Shown: positions 53,657-63,388 of the stretch, piece by piece
Numbering within the stretch: the first letter of the stretch is position 1
Layout: every line of letters starts with the position of its first letter
Origin: Ravibacter sp037191015
Lineage (GTDB): Bacteria > Bacteroidota > Bacteroidia > Cytophagales > Spirosomataceae
Direction of reading: 5' to 3'
Length of the DNA stretch: 64,000 nt
Assembly: GCA_037191015.1 (NCBI GenBank)
Contig: JBBCKD010000027.1
Coordinates: 248,001 to 312,000 of the forward strand
Translations under genes and position numbers: made by a program
The notes under the pieces: generated by a model
The model's input: the letters and a program-made list of their open reading frames with translations, nothing else
What the model was told of the DNA's origin: nothing
Databases searched by the model: none

Positions 53657-54421
53657 TCATACTAAAACCGACACTTCGCCGCCATCTACTGAAATCAGAG
53701 ATGCCGATTTTTTGTCCAGGTAGAAATGACAGGACGGGTGCTCCTGCAGGATGCTGGCCGGGAACAGATTGCTTACGGGCTGGGTAAGGCTGTTTTTTAC
53801 CGCCTCAGCCTTTCTTTCATCAGGCACCGAGCAAATGATATGCTTCGATTTCATAATCTGCCTTATAGACATGCTGATGGCCTGTGCCGGCACTTCATCC
53901 AGGCTGCCAAACCATCCTTCGTTCAATTGCTGCAGACGGCAGGGTCCATCGAGATCGACTACCAGGTAAGGTTCCTCCGTATCGAAATCGGCGGGAGGAT
54001 CATTAAACGCGAGATGCCCGTTTTCACCGATACCCACCAGCGCCACATCAACAGGATGTTTCCTGATCAGGTCGCCCAGCTTTTTCCTTTCTTCTTCCGT
54101 GTCGGTTTCACCGTCGATAAGATAAGCGGCGTCTAACGGCGGAAGCTTCTCGAGAAAGCGCTCTTTAAGATATTTCCTGAAAGAGGCAGGATGTGAAATA
54201 GAAAGACCGATATATTCATCCAGGTGAAACATCGTCACTTTTGACCAATCGATATCTTCCTCTGCGATGAGCTGCTTCAGTGTCTCAAACTGGCTCGTAC
54301 CCGTAGCTACTATAAGATTGGCTTCTCCTTTTTCTGCAATCGCCTGGCGCAACAGCCCCGCAGCGTGAGAACCGGCCGCTTTTCCCAGTTCAGCCGGAGT
54401 ATCATAAACTAAAATACTCAT
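53657..54421 (-). CDS. nagB: glucosamine-6-phosphate deaminase
   Basis: A 254-aa protein matching NagB: VATGTSQFETLKQL, the active-site region FHLDEYIGLSISHPASFRKY and ALVGIGENGHLAFNDPP with the conserved catalytic Asp/His region. The enzyme converts glucosamine-6-phosphate to fructose-6-phosphate and ammonia in the cytoplasm. Length fits the shorter NagB class. It lies 51 bp after the GH109-like gene and before the esterase, so the three probably supply amino-sugar catabolism. Confidence 0.9.
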   Translation of the reverse strand: MSILVYDTPAELGKAAGSHAAGLLRQAIAEKGEANLIVATGTSQFETLKQLIAEEDIDWSKVTMFHLDEYIGLSISHPASFRKYLKERFLEKLPPLDAAYLIDGETDTEEERKKLGDLIRKHPVDVALVGIGENGHLAFNDPPADFDTEEPYLVVDLDGPCRLQQLNEGWFGSLDEVPAQAISMSIRQIMKSKHIICSVPDERKAEAVKNSLTQPVSNLFPASILQEHPSCHFYLDKKSASLISVDGGEVSVLV

Positions 54422-54472
54422 TTGGTTATAACTATATTATGTAATCAACTTCTAAAATCCTGTCCTCAAGGG

Positions 54473-55900
54473 CTATTTCACATTAATACCTGTATTTCCT
54501 CCCTGCGACATTGAAATATCGACCGGCGCGTTGGTTTTCCAGGATCCGCCTGTAAAATCCGGTACATCTATCGAAGCAGAACGGTTTGCTATCGACCACT
54601 CGCTCAGCGGTATGATCGAGCTCCAGGCGGCTGCGTCGTACACATCCATATCCAGCGGCAGGCCGTTCCGCAGACAGTCGATCAGGCGCCAGTCCATCAG
54701 GAAATCCATACCGCCGTGCCCTCCTACTTTCTTGGCCAGCTCTCCTATCCTCTTCACGATCGGCGGCTCAAACTCCTTCTCCAACGCCTTGAACTCCTCT
54801 TCCTTGAGCCATTCGTGCCCTTTTGCAATCCTGGCGGGCAGCGGATACTGACGGGCGCACCCTTCGGTACCGCTTACCAGGTGGATCCTGGAATAAGGCC
54901 TGGGGCTTGTTACGTCGTGCTGCACCATGATCGTCTTTCCTTTCTTTGTGCGTATAGTGGTGGTATTCATATTGCCCCGGTAGGTTTTTCCTCCGAACTC
55001 GGCATAGTCGGGGTCTTCTTTTGCAAGCTTATCTGCCCGGTCTTTGAGCATGAAATCGTTGCTCGACATGGAAACCAGGTAGTCGTACTGGTCTCCGCGG
55101 TTGATGTCCAGTATCTGGCTGACCGGTCCGAGGCCGTGCATGGGGTAAAGATTTGCGTTTTTCTGGTTTTCGCGAAGCCTCCAGAGATTATAGCGGCCCT
55201 CTTTCTTGAAAAGCGAATCGAACAGGTCATGGATATAGGCGCCTTCCACGTGTACGATTTCCCCGAAATATTTCTGGCGCGCCATATTGAGCGTCAGTAA
55301 TTCGAAGAATCCATAGCAGCAGTTTTCCAGCATCATGCAGTGCTTTTTGGTACGTTCCGATGTTTCCACCAATTGCCAGCATTGCTCCAGCGTCAGGGCG
55401 GCAGGTATTTCGGTAACGACGTGTTTTCCTTTTTCCATCGCGTAAAGCGCCATAGGAGTATGCAGGCTCCACGGGCTACAGATATAAACAAGGTCGATAT
55501 CGTCGCTGTCGACAGCCTCCTTCCAGGCGTCTTCGCTTCCGGTATAGCTTTCAGGAGTTATGGAATGAGTAGCAAGGAATTCTTTGGCCCGATCTATTTT
55601 TGCCGGCACAATATCGGCGATGGCGCGGATTTCGGTATTGGCAATATTCACCATTCTTTTAACAGCCCCGAAACCACGGCCTCCAATTCCCAGGTAGGCA
55701 ATCTTGACGGTGTCTATGGCCGGCGCCGCATAGCCCGTCATGTTGAAGCTCTGCTTATGCTGCTTCCTCGCGAGCTCAAGCGTCTCGGGAAAATTAGATG
55801 ATGCGCCGGCAGGCTCTTTTGAACAGGAAGCCAGGCCTGCCGATCCGCTCATAGCCAGACCGCCCAGGCCGGCAACTTTCAAAAACTCTCTTTTATTCAT
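54473..55900 (-). CDS. exported GH109-like Gfo/Idh/MocA protein (probable NAD-dependent N-acetylgalactosaminidase)
   Basis: A 475-aa protein. The N-terminus (NKREFLKVAGLGGLAMSGSA, with LASC near Cys26) is a Tat-like lipoprotein signal. The Rossmann motif is GIGGRGFGAVKRMV, and the family helix VTEIPAALTLEQCWQLVE has the usual EKP replaced by EIP, as in GH109 proteins. ANLYPMHGLGPVSQILDINR matches the GH109 signature seen in Bacteroidota enzymes that cleave GalNAc by an NAD-assisted elimination mechanism. Clustering with nagB supports an amino-sugar substrate. The GH109 label is from motif recognition. Confidence 0.78.
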   Translation of the reverse strand: MNKREFLKVAGLGGLAMSGSAGLASCSKEPAGASSNFPETLELARKQHKQSFNMTGYAAPAIDTVKIAYLGIGGRGFGAVKRMVNIANTEIRAIADIVPAKIDRAKEFLATHSITPESYTGSEDAWKEAVDSDDIDLVYICSPWSLHTPMALYAMEKGKHVVTEIPAALTLEQCWQLVETSERTKKHCMMLENCCYGFFELLTLNMARQKYFGEIVHVEGAYIHDLFDSLFKKEGRYNLWRLRENQKNANLYPMHGLGPVSQILDINRGDQYDYLVSMSSNDFMLKDRADKLAKEDPDYAEFGGKTYRGNMNTTTIRTKKGKTIMVQHDVTSPRPYSRIHLVSGTEGCARQYPLPARIAKGHEWLKEEEFKALEKEFEPPIVKRIGELAKKVGGHGGMDFLMDWRLIDCLRNGLPLDMDVYDAAAWSSIIPLSEWSIANRSASIDVPDFTGGSWKTNAPVDISMSQGGNTGINVK

Positions 55901-56015
55901 GATTTTTACTTAGTTTGGGTAGCTAATCTTAATACTGTCAAGGGTACAGGAACAGCCTTTCGCCGGCACTGAATGCGGTTTCCCGGGCAGATTCTTATGT
56001 ATTATTACAATTTTA

Positions 56016-56023
56016 CAAAAATA
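56016..56023 (-). promoter_or_regulatory. possible -7 box for the GH109-nagB-esterase operon
   Basis: The minus strand reads TATTTTTG here, an exact TAnnTTTG box, about 115 bp before the ATG at 55900. No TTG is found at the expected -33 spacing, so this is tentative. Confidence 0.35.
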
Positions 56024-56172
56024 TACCTGCCGCCAAACAGCTTTCACGACTTATAATACTGCAAACGTTCTCGAAACGACTTGAGAAAGGCTTTCGCACA
56101 CATGAGTAATCACCCGGGAAATCGCTAAGTTTACGGGCACAAATGTTTAAACCTTACCCCACAGTGTTTCTC

Positions 56173-56937
56173 ATGCGATTAAACTTTACTTTTCTGTTTC
56201 TGGCGCTGACAATCTCCTGCCTGCACGCCCAGGAATTCTATGAGCTGAAAAAATATACCGTTGCGAATGCCGAACAGGCGGCACGACTGGATGACTATCT
56301 TCAGAATGCCTATATTCCCGCCGCCAGAAAAGCAGGCGTAGCAAGGGTTGGCGTATTTAAGCCGGTCGCTTCCGATAAGGATAATTACGGCAAGCTGGTG
56401 TTTGTGCTGACTCCTTATCCCAGCCTCAGCCTTTTCGAAAGACTTCCTTCCATTCTTTCCAAAAACAGGGAATACCTTTCAAAAGGAAAAGATTACATCG
56501 ACGCGCCGTATAATAACCCGCCCTACCAGAGAATAGAAACGACTTTGCTCCGCGCTTTTTCAGGGGCAACCAGGCACGCTAAGCCCACCCTGTCCTCGCC
56601 CGCGTCGGAACGGGTATACGAGCTGAGAAGCTATGAAGGACCGACAGAAAAAATTTACCTTAATAAGGTAGCGATGTTTAACGAGGGCGGTGAAATCGAG
56701 CTTTTCAAAAGCCTGGGCTTCAACGCCATGTTTTACGGTGAAGTGCTGGCGGGAAAAGACCAGCCCAACCTGGTCTACATGACCACTTTCGAAAATATGA
56801 AATCGCGCGACGAGCACTGGGATACTTTCCGGACCGACCCGGTGTGGCTGAAGCTAAAGGACGATCCCAAATACCAGAATAATGTGTCGGGCCGCTGGAC
56901 CTACCTGCTCTACCCGACCGATTATTCAGAGCTCTGA
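56173..56937 (+). CDS. exported NIPSNAP-family protein
   Basis: A 254-aa protein with a signal peptide from ATG 56173 (MRLNFTFLFLALTISCLHAQ); an in-frame ATG at 56143 is also possible. Two ferredoxin-like NIPSNAP halves are visible: FYELKKYTVANAEQAARLDD in the first and RVYELRSYEGPTEKIYLNKV in the second, with a final RWTYLLYPTDYSE. The family has no established bacterial function. The 3' end overlaps truA on the opposite strand by 12 nt. It is divergent from the GH109 operon. Confidence 0.85.
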   Translation: MRLNFTFLFLALTISCLHAQEFYELKKYTVANAEQAARLDDYLQNAYIPAARKAGVARVGVFKPVASDKDNYGKLVFVLTPYPSLSLFERLPSILSKNREYLSKGKDYIDAPYNNPPYQRIETTLLRAFSGATRHAKPTLSSPASERVYELRSYEGPTEKIYLNKVAMFNEGGEIELFKSLGFNAMFYGEVLAGKDQPNLVYMTTFENMKSRDEHWDTFRTDPVWLKLKDDPKYQNNVSGRWTYLLYPTDYSEL

Positions 56938-57696
56938 AGAAGGCCGGCAGGCAAGTGTTTCCGGCTCATAGCCTACTTCTACCAGGTATAAGCCATGCGG
57001 CGGGGCCTGCGGTCCCGCCATTTTCCTGTTCCTTGCAAGGATCAGCTCTTCGAACGAAGCAACCGACCGCTTCCCCTCTCCCACTTCCAACAGGGTACCT
57101 ACCAGAGCCCGGACCATACCTCTCAGGAAACGGTTGGCCTTGATATGAAATTTCCAGAGATACTGCTCTTCCGCTTCCCAGTATGCTTCCATGATATCAC
57201 ATTCGAAGTGGTTGACGTCCGTATGGATTTTACTGAAGCTCTCAAAATCGCGGTGCTGCAGCAAAAGACCGGCAGCTTCGTTCATCTTCTCCATATCCAG
57301 CTCTTTCCGGAAACAGTAAGCCTGTCCTTGTAAAAAAGGGTCTTTCCTCCGGACCATCTTATAGCAGTAACGTCGGTAAACCGCATCGAAACGGGAGTGG
57401 GCGTCTGCGGCAACGGGTATTATACGCCCGACAGCGACGTCGAAAGGCAGCATACCGTTCAGGCGGAAAGCAAGGTCTGACGGATCATCCAGTTTCCCTT
57501 CAGCATCAAAATGCGCATATTGCCGGCAGGCGTGTACGCCGGTGTCGGTCCTGCTGCTTCCTACCAGCTTAACCTGCTCCCGGAGCAGCACCGAAAGCTT
57601 TTCTTCGAGCACCTGCTGAACGGTGATCCCGTTATTCTGGATCTGCCAGCCGCAATAAGCCCCGCCGTGGTAAGAATGTTCTATAAAATAGCGCAT
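56926..57696 (-). CDS. truA: tRNA pseudouridine(38-40) synthase
   Basis: A 256-aa enzyme that isomerises uridines 38-40 in the tRNA anticodon stem. The catalytic Asp51 is in SSRTDTGVHA, with RRYCYKM and FLRGMVRALVGTLLEVGEGK typical of TruA. ATG 57696 is chosen as it gives the usual start MRYFIEHSYHGGAYCGWQ; the longer frame adds 16 unconserved residues. It follows the CDF gene by 54 bp. Confidence 0.93.
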   Translation of the reverse strand: MRYFIEHSYHGGAYCGWQIQNNGITVQQVLEEKLSVLLREQVKLVGSSRTDTGVHACRQYAHFDAEGKLDDPSDLAFRLNGMLPFDVAVGRIIPVAADAHSRFDAVYRRYCYKMVRRKDPFLQGQAYCFRKELDMEKMNEAAGLLLQHRDFESFSKIHTDVNHFECDIMEAYWEAEEQYLWKFHIKANRFLRGMVRALVGTLLEVGEGKRSVASFEELILARNRKMAGPQAPPHGLYLVEVGYEPETLACRPSSEL

Positions 57697-57750
57697 ACAT
57701 ATATATTTGAGGCCATAGTGACGCCCGGCAGCCGAATCCCGCACCCTGCT

Positions 57751-58617
57751 TTATTGAGGCTCGACGTGCACCAGCACGTTCCCGATATTGGGGATTTCCT
57801 CCTTTAATGTGTCGGCAAGCTGATGGGCCAGGTAGTGACCTTCCGACACCGTAATTCTGCCGTCGACAATCGCGTGGAGGTCCACATAGTAAAACATACC
57901 GGATTTGCGTACATAGCACTTTTCGGTACCCAAAACCCCTTTTACCGTTACCGAAACCCGCCTGATCTCCGCTACCAGGTCATCATAAACCTGCTCATCC
58001 ATCAGCTCGCCCAGCGCCGGGCGGAAAATGGTATAGCAATTATAAAGGATAACGCCCGATGCGAGCAAAGCAGCCCAGTCGTCGGCAGATTCATACCCCT
58101 CTCCCAGCCATAACGCGATTGAAATCCCCGCAAAAGCCGCCAGGGAAGTGATGGCATCGCTCCGGTGATGCCATGCGTCGGCCTTCAGCGAAGAGCTGTT
58201 GGTTTCGTCGCTTTTCCTTATAACCAGCCGGTACGAAATTTCCTTCCAGGCAATAATAATACCCAGTACCCAGAGCGTCCAGGCGGAAGGCTGCTCATGG
58301 GGAGTGCTGATGTTCCTGATGCTCTCCATTGCAATGATAGCCGCCGAAATGACCAGGAAGGCCACCACCACAAAAGTAACCAGCGGTTCTATCCTCCCAT
58401 GTCCGTAGGGATGGTTATCGTCAGCGTCACGATGGGCATATTTAAGCCCGAGAAGCACCAAAAGGGAAGAAAATACATCGGAAGTAGATTCTATCGCATC
58501 GGCTATGAGGGCAAAAGAGTTTCCCAAAACACCCGTAAGGCCCTTCACCAGCGCCAGCCCGAGGTTGCCGGCAATGCTGAAATAAACGGCCTTCAAAGCG
58601 GTCGTCTTTTGAGACAT
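57751..58617 (-). CDS. cation diffusion facilitator (CDF) family transporter
   Basis: A 288-aa protein with six membrane helices (about 12-200) and a C-terminal cytoplasmic ferredoxin-like domain (about 205-288; EKCYVRKSGMFYYVDLHAIV). The metal site in helix 5 is canonical (HHRSDA, HxxxD), but helix 2 reads DAIESTSD, an ExxxD in place of the usual HxxxD or DxxxD. It likely exports Zn2+, Fe2+ or Mn2+; the altered site blocks a firm call. It lies 24 bp after purL and before truA, so it may be cotranscribed. Confidence 0.87.
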   Translation of the reverse strand: MSQKTTALKAVYFSIAGNLGLALVKGLTGVLGNSFALIADAIESTSDVFSSLLVLLGLKYAHRDADDNHPYGHGRIEPLVTFVVVAFLVISAAIIAMESIRNISTPHEQPSAWTLWVLGIIIAWKEISYRLVIRKSDETNSSSLKADAWHHRSDAITSLAAFAGISIALWLGEGYESADDWAALLASGVILYNCYTIFRPALGELMDEQVYDDLVAEIRRVSVTVKGVLGTEKCYVRKSGMFYYVDLHAIVDGRITVSEGHYLAHQLADTLKEEIPNIGNVLVHVEPQ

Positions 58618-58641
58618 AACGTTTTCAATTAATCAGAAACC

Positions 58642-61600
58642 CTATTGATCCATCCACTTCCGGGCATTTACGAAAGCTTCCATCCACGGCGAGACTTCGT
58701 CGTTCCTGCCTTCGGGATAGTGCGCCCAATGCCACTGGAACAGCGAGCGCTCTATGTGCGGCATGATGACCACGTGCCTCCCCGTCTTGTCGCCCAGAAA
58801 AGCCGTATTGTAGTCCGAGCCGTTGGGACTTGCAGGATAAGCATCGTAGCCGTATTTCCCGACAATCTTATACTGGTCTTCAGCATAAGGCAGGTAAAAC
58901 TTACCTTCCCCGTGCGATACCCATACCCCGAGTACAGCGCCTGCCAGGCTCGAGAACATCACCGTATTGTTTTCCTGGAGCGCGATAGAGGTAAATACGC
59001 TTTCGTGCTTATGACTGTCGTTGTGAAGCATTTTGGGATGTTGTTCATGATCGGGGTATATCAAACCGAGCTCCACAAAAAGCTGGCAGCCGTTACAGAC
59101 CCCTATCGACAGGGTATCGGGCCGCCTGAAAAAGTTCTCCAACGCCGTACGCGCCTTTTCATTGTATTTGAAAGCCCCCGCCCAACCTTTGGCCGAGCCC
59201 AGCACATCCGAGTTTGAGAAACCGCCTACGGCCCCGATGAACCGCACGTCCTCAAGGTTTTCCCTGCCGGAAACCAGGTCGGTCATATGAATGTCCTTCA
59301 CATCGAACCCGGCCAGGTACAGCGCATTGGCAAGCTCCCTTTCAGAGTTGCTGCCCTTCTCACGGATAATGGCGGCCTTCGGCCTTGGCGTATCCGGAAA
59401 CACAGGTTTCCTGCCGGTAAATCCTTCGGGAAAACGGTATTTCAGAGGTTGAACCTTATAATTCTCATAGCGTGCCTTTGCATTCTTTTCACCGCTCTGA
59501 CGGATATCCAGCAGATAGGAAGTCCTGTACCAGACGTCACGCAAAGCAGCCACGTCCAGCTGCAGGGTTTTGTCATTAAGCGCGACGGTAAGCTCTGCTT
59601 TCGGCAAGGGCTTCCCTATTTTGTGGTACACGATGCCACGCTCCGAAAGAACGGCTTCCACTTCTTCACCTGCCTGGATCACTACTCCGATGTTCTCGGC
59701 GAATAAAACCCTGACGAGGTCAGTTTCACCAAGCACGCTCAGATCGATCCGGGCGCCCAGATCCACGTCGGCAAATGTCATTTCCAGCAGCGTTGTGATC
59801 AGTCCCCCGCTCCCGATGTCATGACCGGCTTCGATCAGCCCACGGCCGATCAGCTCCTGGAGGGTGTTGAAAATCAGCCTGAACTGCTCCGCATCTTTCA
59901 CGTCCGGCGCTTCCGATCCGATAGCGTTCAATACCTGCGCCAATGCCGACCCGCCCAGCTTCAGCCTGTCGCCGGAGAGATCGATATAATAAACAGAGCC
60001 GCCTTCCTTCTTCAATACCGGTTCCACCACTTTCCGGATATCGGTGCAATGACCGGCGGCCGAGATGATCACCGTCCCAGGGGCTATTACGTCGGCATCC
60101 TTATATTTTTGCTTCATTGAAAGCGAATCCTTCCCGGTAGGGATGTTGATGCCCAGCGCGATGGCAAAGTCCGAGCAGGCCTCTACCGCGTTGTAAAGGC
60201 GGGCGTCCTCCCCGGGGTTCCTGCAGGGCCACATCCAGTTGGCCGAAAGCGATACGCTCTTCAGCCCGTCTTTCAGGGGGGCCCACACGATATTGCTGAG
60301 CGCCTCGGCTACCGCGTTGCGACTGCCGGCCGCCTCGTCTATCAGCGCGGTCAGGGGCGAATGTCCTACCGAAGTAGCAATACCGTCCTTCCCTTTATAA
60401 TCAAGGGCCATCACCCCGCAATTGTTCAGAGGCAGTTGCAAAGGGCCTGCACATTGCTGCTTGGCCACTCTTCCGCCCACACAGCGATCTACCTTATTGG
60501 TCAGCCAGTCTTTGCATGCCACCGACTCCAGTTGGAGCACCTGTTTAAGGTAAGCTTCCGTCTCTCTTTCGTCATACTCCAGCGGCTTGTAGCCGCCTGC
60601 CACCGTCTGGTCGTCCATGATGGTTTTAGGGGAGCTGCCGAACATATCCGCCAGCGCAAAATCCATGGGTTTGGCGCCGGTCGTACCCGACTCTATGGTA
60701 AAGCGATGATCGCCGGTCACCTCTCCTACGACAAACATTGGCGCCCGCTCACGCTCGGCCAGCTCTTTCAGCGTGTCGATATGCTCCTTACCAATTACCA
60801 GTCCCATTCTTTCCTGCGATTCGTTGCCGATAATTTCTTTCGCAGAAAGCGTCGGGTCTCCCACCGGGAGCTTGTCAAGATCTATGTGTCCGCCTGTGCT
60901 TTCCACCAGCTCCGAAAGACAGTTTAGATGTCCCCCGGCGCCGTGGTCGTGGATGGATACGATCGGGTTCTCATCACTTTCCACCAGTCCGCGTATCGCA
61001 TTGGCTACTCTTTTCTGCATCTCCGGGTTCGAACGCTGGATGGCGTTCAGCTCGATCCCCGAACCGAAAGCGCCGGTATTGGCCGACGACACGGCCGCAC
61101 CGCCCATCCCGATACGATAGTTGTCTCCACCCAGTATGACCACCTGGTCACCGGGGCGCGGTTCTTTCTTTACCGACTGCTCCAGCTTGCCGTAGCCGAT
61201 ACCGCCCGCCTGCATGATCACCTTATCGTAACCGAGCTTACGGCCGTTTTCCTCGTGCTCGAAAGTCAGCACCGACCCGGTAATGAGCGGCTGGCCGAAC
61301 TTATTCCCGAAATCGGTTGCGCCGTTAGAAGCCTTGATCAGGATATCGACGGGGGTCTGGTATAGCCAGGGACGTTCTTCCATCCCGTTTTCCCAGTTCC
61401 TGCCGGCTTCAAGGCGGGAATAGGCCGTCATATAAATGGCTGTGCCCGCCAGCGGCAGCGAACCCTGCCCGCCGGCCAGTCTGTCCCTGATCTCGCCACC
61501 CGAACCGGTAGCTGCGCCGTTGAACGGCTCGACAGTCGTAGGAAAGTTGTGGGTTTCGGCTTTCAGGGAAATGACGGAGTCGAATTCCTTAACTGTGTAG

Positions 61601-62295
61601 TAGTCGGCTATATCGGCTCTTCCGGGCGCAAACTGCTCGATCCGCGGCCCTTTCAAAAAGGCCACATTGTCTTTATAGGCCGAGACGATGTCATTAGGAT
61701 TGGCCCGGGAAGTCTTCTTGATCAGCTTGAAAAGCGAGCTTTGCTTTTCCTCGCCATCGATCACGAAAGTACCGTTGAAAATCTTGTGGCGGCAGTGCTC
61801 CGAATTGACCTGCGAGAAACCGAACACTTCCGAATCCGTCAGCTTACGGCCCAGCTTTTCAGCCAGGTTATTGAGATACGCTACTTCTTCTTCGCTCAAA
61901 GCGAGCCCTTCACTCAGGTTATAGGCTGCGATATCGTCGATCTCCAGGATCGGCGAAGGTTCGATGTCGACGTTAAATATAGCCTGGTCCAGCCGCGCAT
62001 ACTTCTGGAACAGCATAGGATCGAAGTCTTCAGACCCCTCGTCTACTTTTACAAATTTCTCGATACGAAGGATTTGCTCAATCCCCATATTGCGGGTAAT
62101 ATCGACTGCGTTGGTGCTCCACGGCGTGATCATGGTTGCCCGCGGACCTACAAAAAATTCATTAAGCTCTTTCGAGTCGATCAGGGATGCCTCTCCGAAA
62201 AGCCAGTTGAGCTTTTCGATGTCTGCGGCTGGTAAAATATGATCGGATTGTACGGCAAAAACTGAAGCGGAATTATTTCCAAAAAAATAGATCAT
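58642..62295 (-). CDS. purL: phosphoribosylformylglycinamidine synthase (large, single-chain type)
   Basis: A 1217-aa enzyme of purine synthesis converting FGAR, glutamine and ATP to FGAM. ATG 62295 is preferred because upstream in-frame residues are unlike the family. Seen in order: an N-terminal PurS-like part, FGAM synthase halves with AETHNFPTTVEPFNGAATGS and ISIHDHGAGGHLNCLSELVE-type VSIHDHGAGGHLNCL, and the C-terminal glutaminase domain with nucleophile Cys in SIGVCNGCQLFVELG and late His/Glu residues. Large PurL is the form of many Bacteroidota and Proteobacteria. A TATATTTG box lies just upstream. Only one purine gene is present here. Confidence 0.95.
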   Translation of the reverse strand: MIYFFGNNSASVFAVQSDHILPAADIEKLNWLFGEASLIDSKELNEFFVGPRATMITPWSTNAVDITRNMGIEQILRIEKFVKVDEGSEDFDPMLFQKYARLDQAIFNVDIEPSPILEIDDIAAYNLSEGLALSEEEVAYLNNLAEKLGRKLTDSEVFGFSQVNSEHCRHKIFNGTFVIDGEEKQSSLFKLIKKTSRANPNDIVSAYKDNVAFLKGPRIEQFAPGRADIADYYTVKEFDSVISLKAETHNFPTTVEPFNGAATGSGGEIRDRLAGGQGSLPLAGTAIYMTAYSRLEAGRNWENGMEERPWLYQTPVDILIKASNGATDFGNKFGQPLITGSVLTFEHEENGRKLGYDKVIMQAGGIGYGKLEQSVKKEPRPGDQVVILGGDNYRIGMGGAAVSSANTGAFGSGIELNAIQRSNPEMQKRVANAIRGLVESDENPIVSIHDHGAGGHLNCLSELVESTGGHIDLDKLPVGDPTLSAKEIIGNESQERMGLVIGKEHIDTLKELAERERAPMFVVGEVTGDHRFTIESGTTGAKPMDFALADMFGSSPKTIMDDQTVAGGYKPLEYDERETEAYLKQVLQLESVACKDWLTNKVDRCVGGRVAKQQCAGPLQLPLNNCGVMALDYKGKDGIATSVGHSPLTALIDEAAGSRNAVAEALSNIVWAPLKDGLKSVSLSANWMWPCRNPGEDARLYNAVEACSDFAIALGINIPTGKDSLSMKQKYKDADVIAPGTVIISAAGHCTDIRKVVEPVLKKEGGSVYYIDLSGDRLKLGGSALAQVLNAIGSEAPDVKDAEQFRLIFNTLQELIGRGLIEAGHDIGSGGLITTLLEMTFADVDLGARIDLSVLGETDLVRVLFAENIGVVIQAGEEVEAVLSERGIVYHKIGKPLPKAELTVALNDKTLQLDVAALRDVWYRTSYLLDIRQSGEKNAKARYENYKVQPLKYRFPEGFTGRKPVFPDTPRPKAAIIREKGSNSERELANALYLAGFDVKDIHMTDLVSGRENLEDVRFIGAVGGFSNSDVLGSAKGWAGAFKYNEKARTALENFFRRPDTLSIGVCNGCQLFVELGLIYPDHEQHPKMLHNDSHKHESVFTSIALQENNTVMFSSLAGAVLGVWVSHGEGKFYLPYAEDQYKIVGKYGYDAYPASPNGSDYNTAFLGDKTGRHVVIMPHIERSLFQWHWAHYPEGRNDEVSPWMEAFVNARKWMDQ

Positions 62296-62315
62296 GGTAG
62301 CTATAAATGGTACTG

Positions 62316-62323
62316 CAAATATA
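62316..62323 (-). promoter_or_regulatory. Bacteroidota -7 box TATATTTG upstream of purL
   Basis: On the minus strand TATATTTG matches TAnnTTTG and lies 20 bp before the purL ATG (62295), implying a very short leader. A TTG at -33 spacing is not apparent. The divergent AraC gene starts at 62480. Confidence 0.5.
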
Positions 62324-62479
62324 CAACCTTTTAAGGACACCCTCGAATGAAATACGTTCTACAATCGTGTCACACTTCGTGAGCAGGAAAAATGCCCGAT
62401 GGGCTGTTGCGATGATTGGTCTTTTATCCGGAATTCACGTTATTTAGCTATCATCACGCAACTACCGTGTTTTCTACCC

Positions 62480-63301
62480 ATGGATTACCAGACCTTTCAG
62501 CCTCATCCCGATTTAAAATCGCTTGTAAAGTGCTACTGGACTTTGGAAGTCCCTCCGTCCGACAGTCCTCAACGGCAACGGATTATCCCTGACGGCTGCC
62601 TTGAGATGGCCTTTATTCTCGGCGACGACATCAGGCGGTATACCTCCGGCGAGGAATTCATCCTTCAACCCCGCGCTATGGTGCTCGGACAAACCATCGA
62701 CCCGTTCTATATAGAGCCGACAGGATATGTCAACACCTTCGCCATAAGGTTTTACCCATACGGGTTTGCAAATTTTGTCACCATACCTCTCAGGGACCTG
62801 GCCAATAAAGAAACGCCGCTTGAAGTTTTGTTCGGGGAAAAGCCTGCAAAGGAGCTGGAACAAAAGGTCATCCTGGCGGAGAATACCTCTGCGCGGATCG
62901 CGATCGTGGAAGAGTTTCTCATAGAAAAGCTCATAAGTGAAGCAACTATCGACGGAATTGTGAGATCAACCGTCGATATGCTGCTGTCTACCGGCGGGAG
63001 CTATTCAATCAACGCAATTCTTAAAGAAGATCTGCCCAAAAGGAGAAAGCTCGAAAGGCAGTTCATGAAGCAGATAGGCATCAGTCCAAAGCAGTTGGGC
63101 AAGGTTATAAGGCTCCAGACTGCATTGAAATTATTGCTCAACCGGAAAGCGGAAAGCCTTACGGAGATTGCCTATGAAAGCGAATACTATGACCAGGCCC
63201 ACTTCATCAGGGATTTCCGGGAATTTACAGGCACCACACCCGGCGCCTTCCCGGAAGACAATAAAATGGCGCTTTCCTCTATTTTTTACAAACACGATTG
63301 A
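62480..63301 (+). CDS. AraC-family transcriptional regulator
   Basis: A 273-aa protein. ATG 62480 gives the start MDYQTFQPHPDLKSLVKCYW, the usual opening of DUF6597-type N-terminal sensor domains (IIPDGCLEMAFILGDDIRRY). The C-terminal about 100 residues hold the two helix-turn-helix units of AraC: LERQFMKQIGISPKQLGKVI and SLTEIAYESEYYDQAHFIRD with FTGTTPGAF. The sensed ligand is unknown. The following VOC gene (87 bp) may be its target or partner. Confidence 0.9.
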   Translation: MDYQTFQPHPDLKSLVKCYWTLEVPPSDSPQRQRIIPDGCLEMAFILGDDIRRYTSGEEFILQPRAMVLGQTIDPFYIEPTGYVNTFAIRFYPYGFANFVTIPLRDLANKETPLEVLFGEKPAKELEQKVILAENTSARIAIVEEFLIEKLISEATIDGIVRSTVDMLLSTGGSYSINAILKEDLPKRRKLERQFMKQIGISPKQLGKVIRLQTALKLLLNRKAESLTEIAYESEYYDQAHFIRDFREFTGTTPGAFPEDNKMALSSIFYKHD

Positions 63302-63388
63302 GCTGTCGCATTTTTACAATTCCCGGCCGGGTGAGAACAGTAGCTTTGAAGCACGATCCATTGTCTCATTATCTAATTCATTTCCTGT

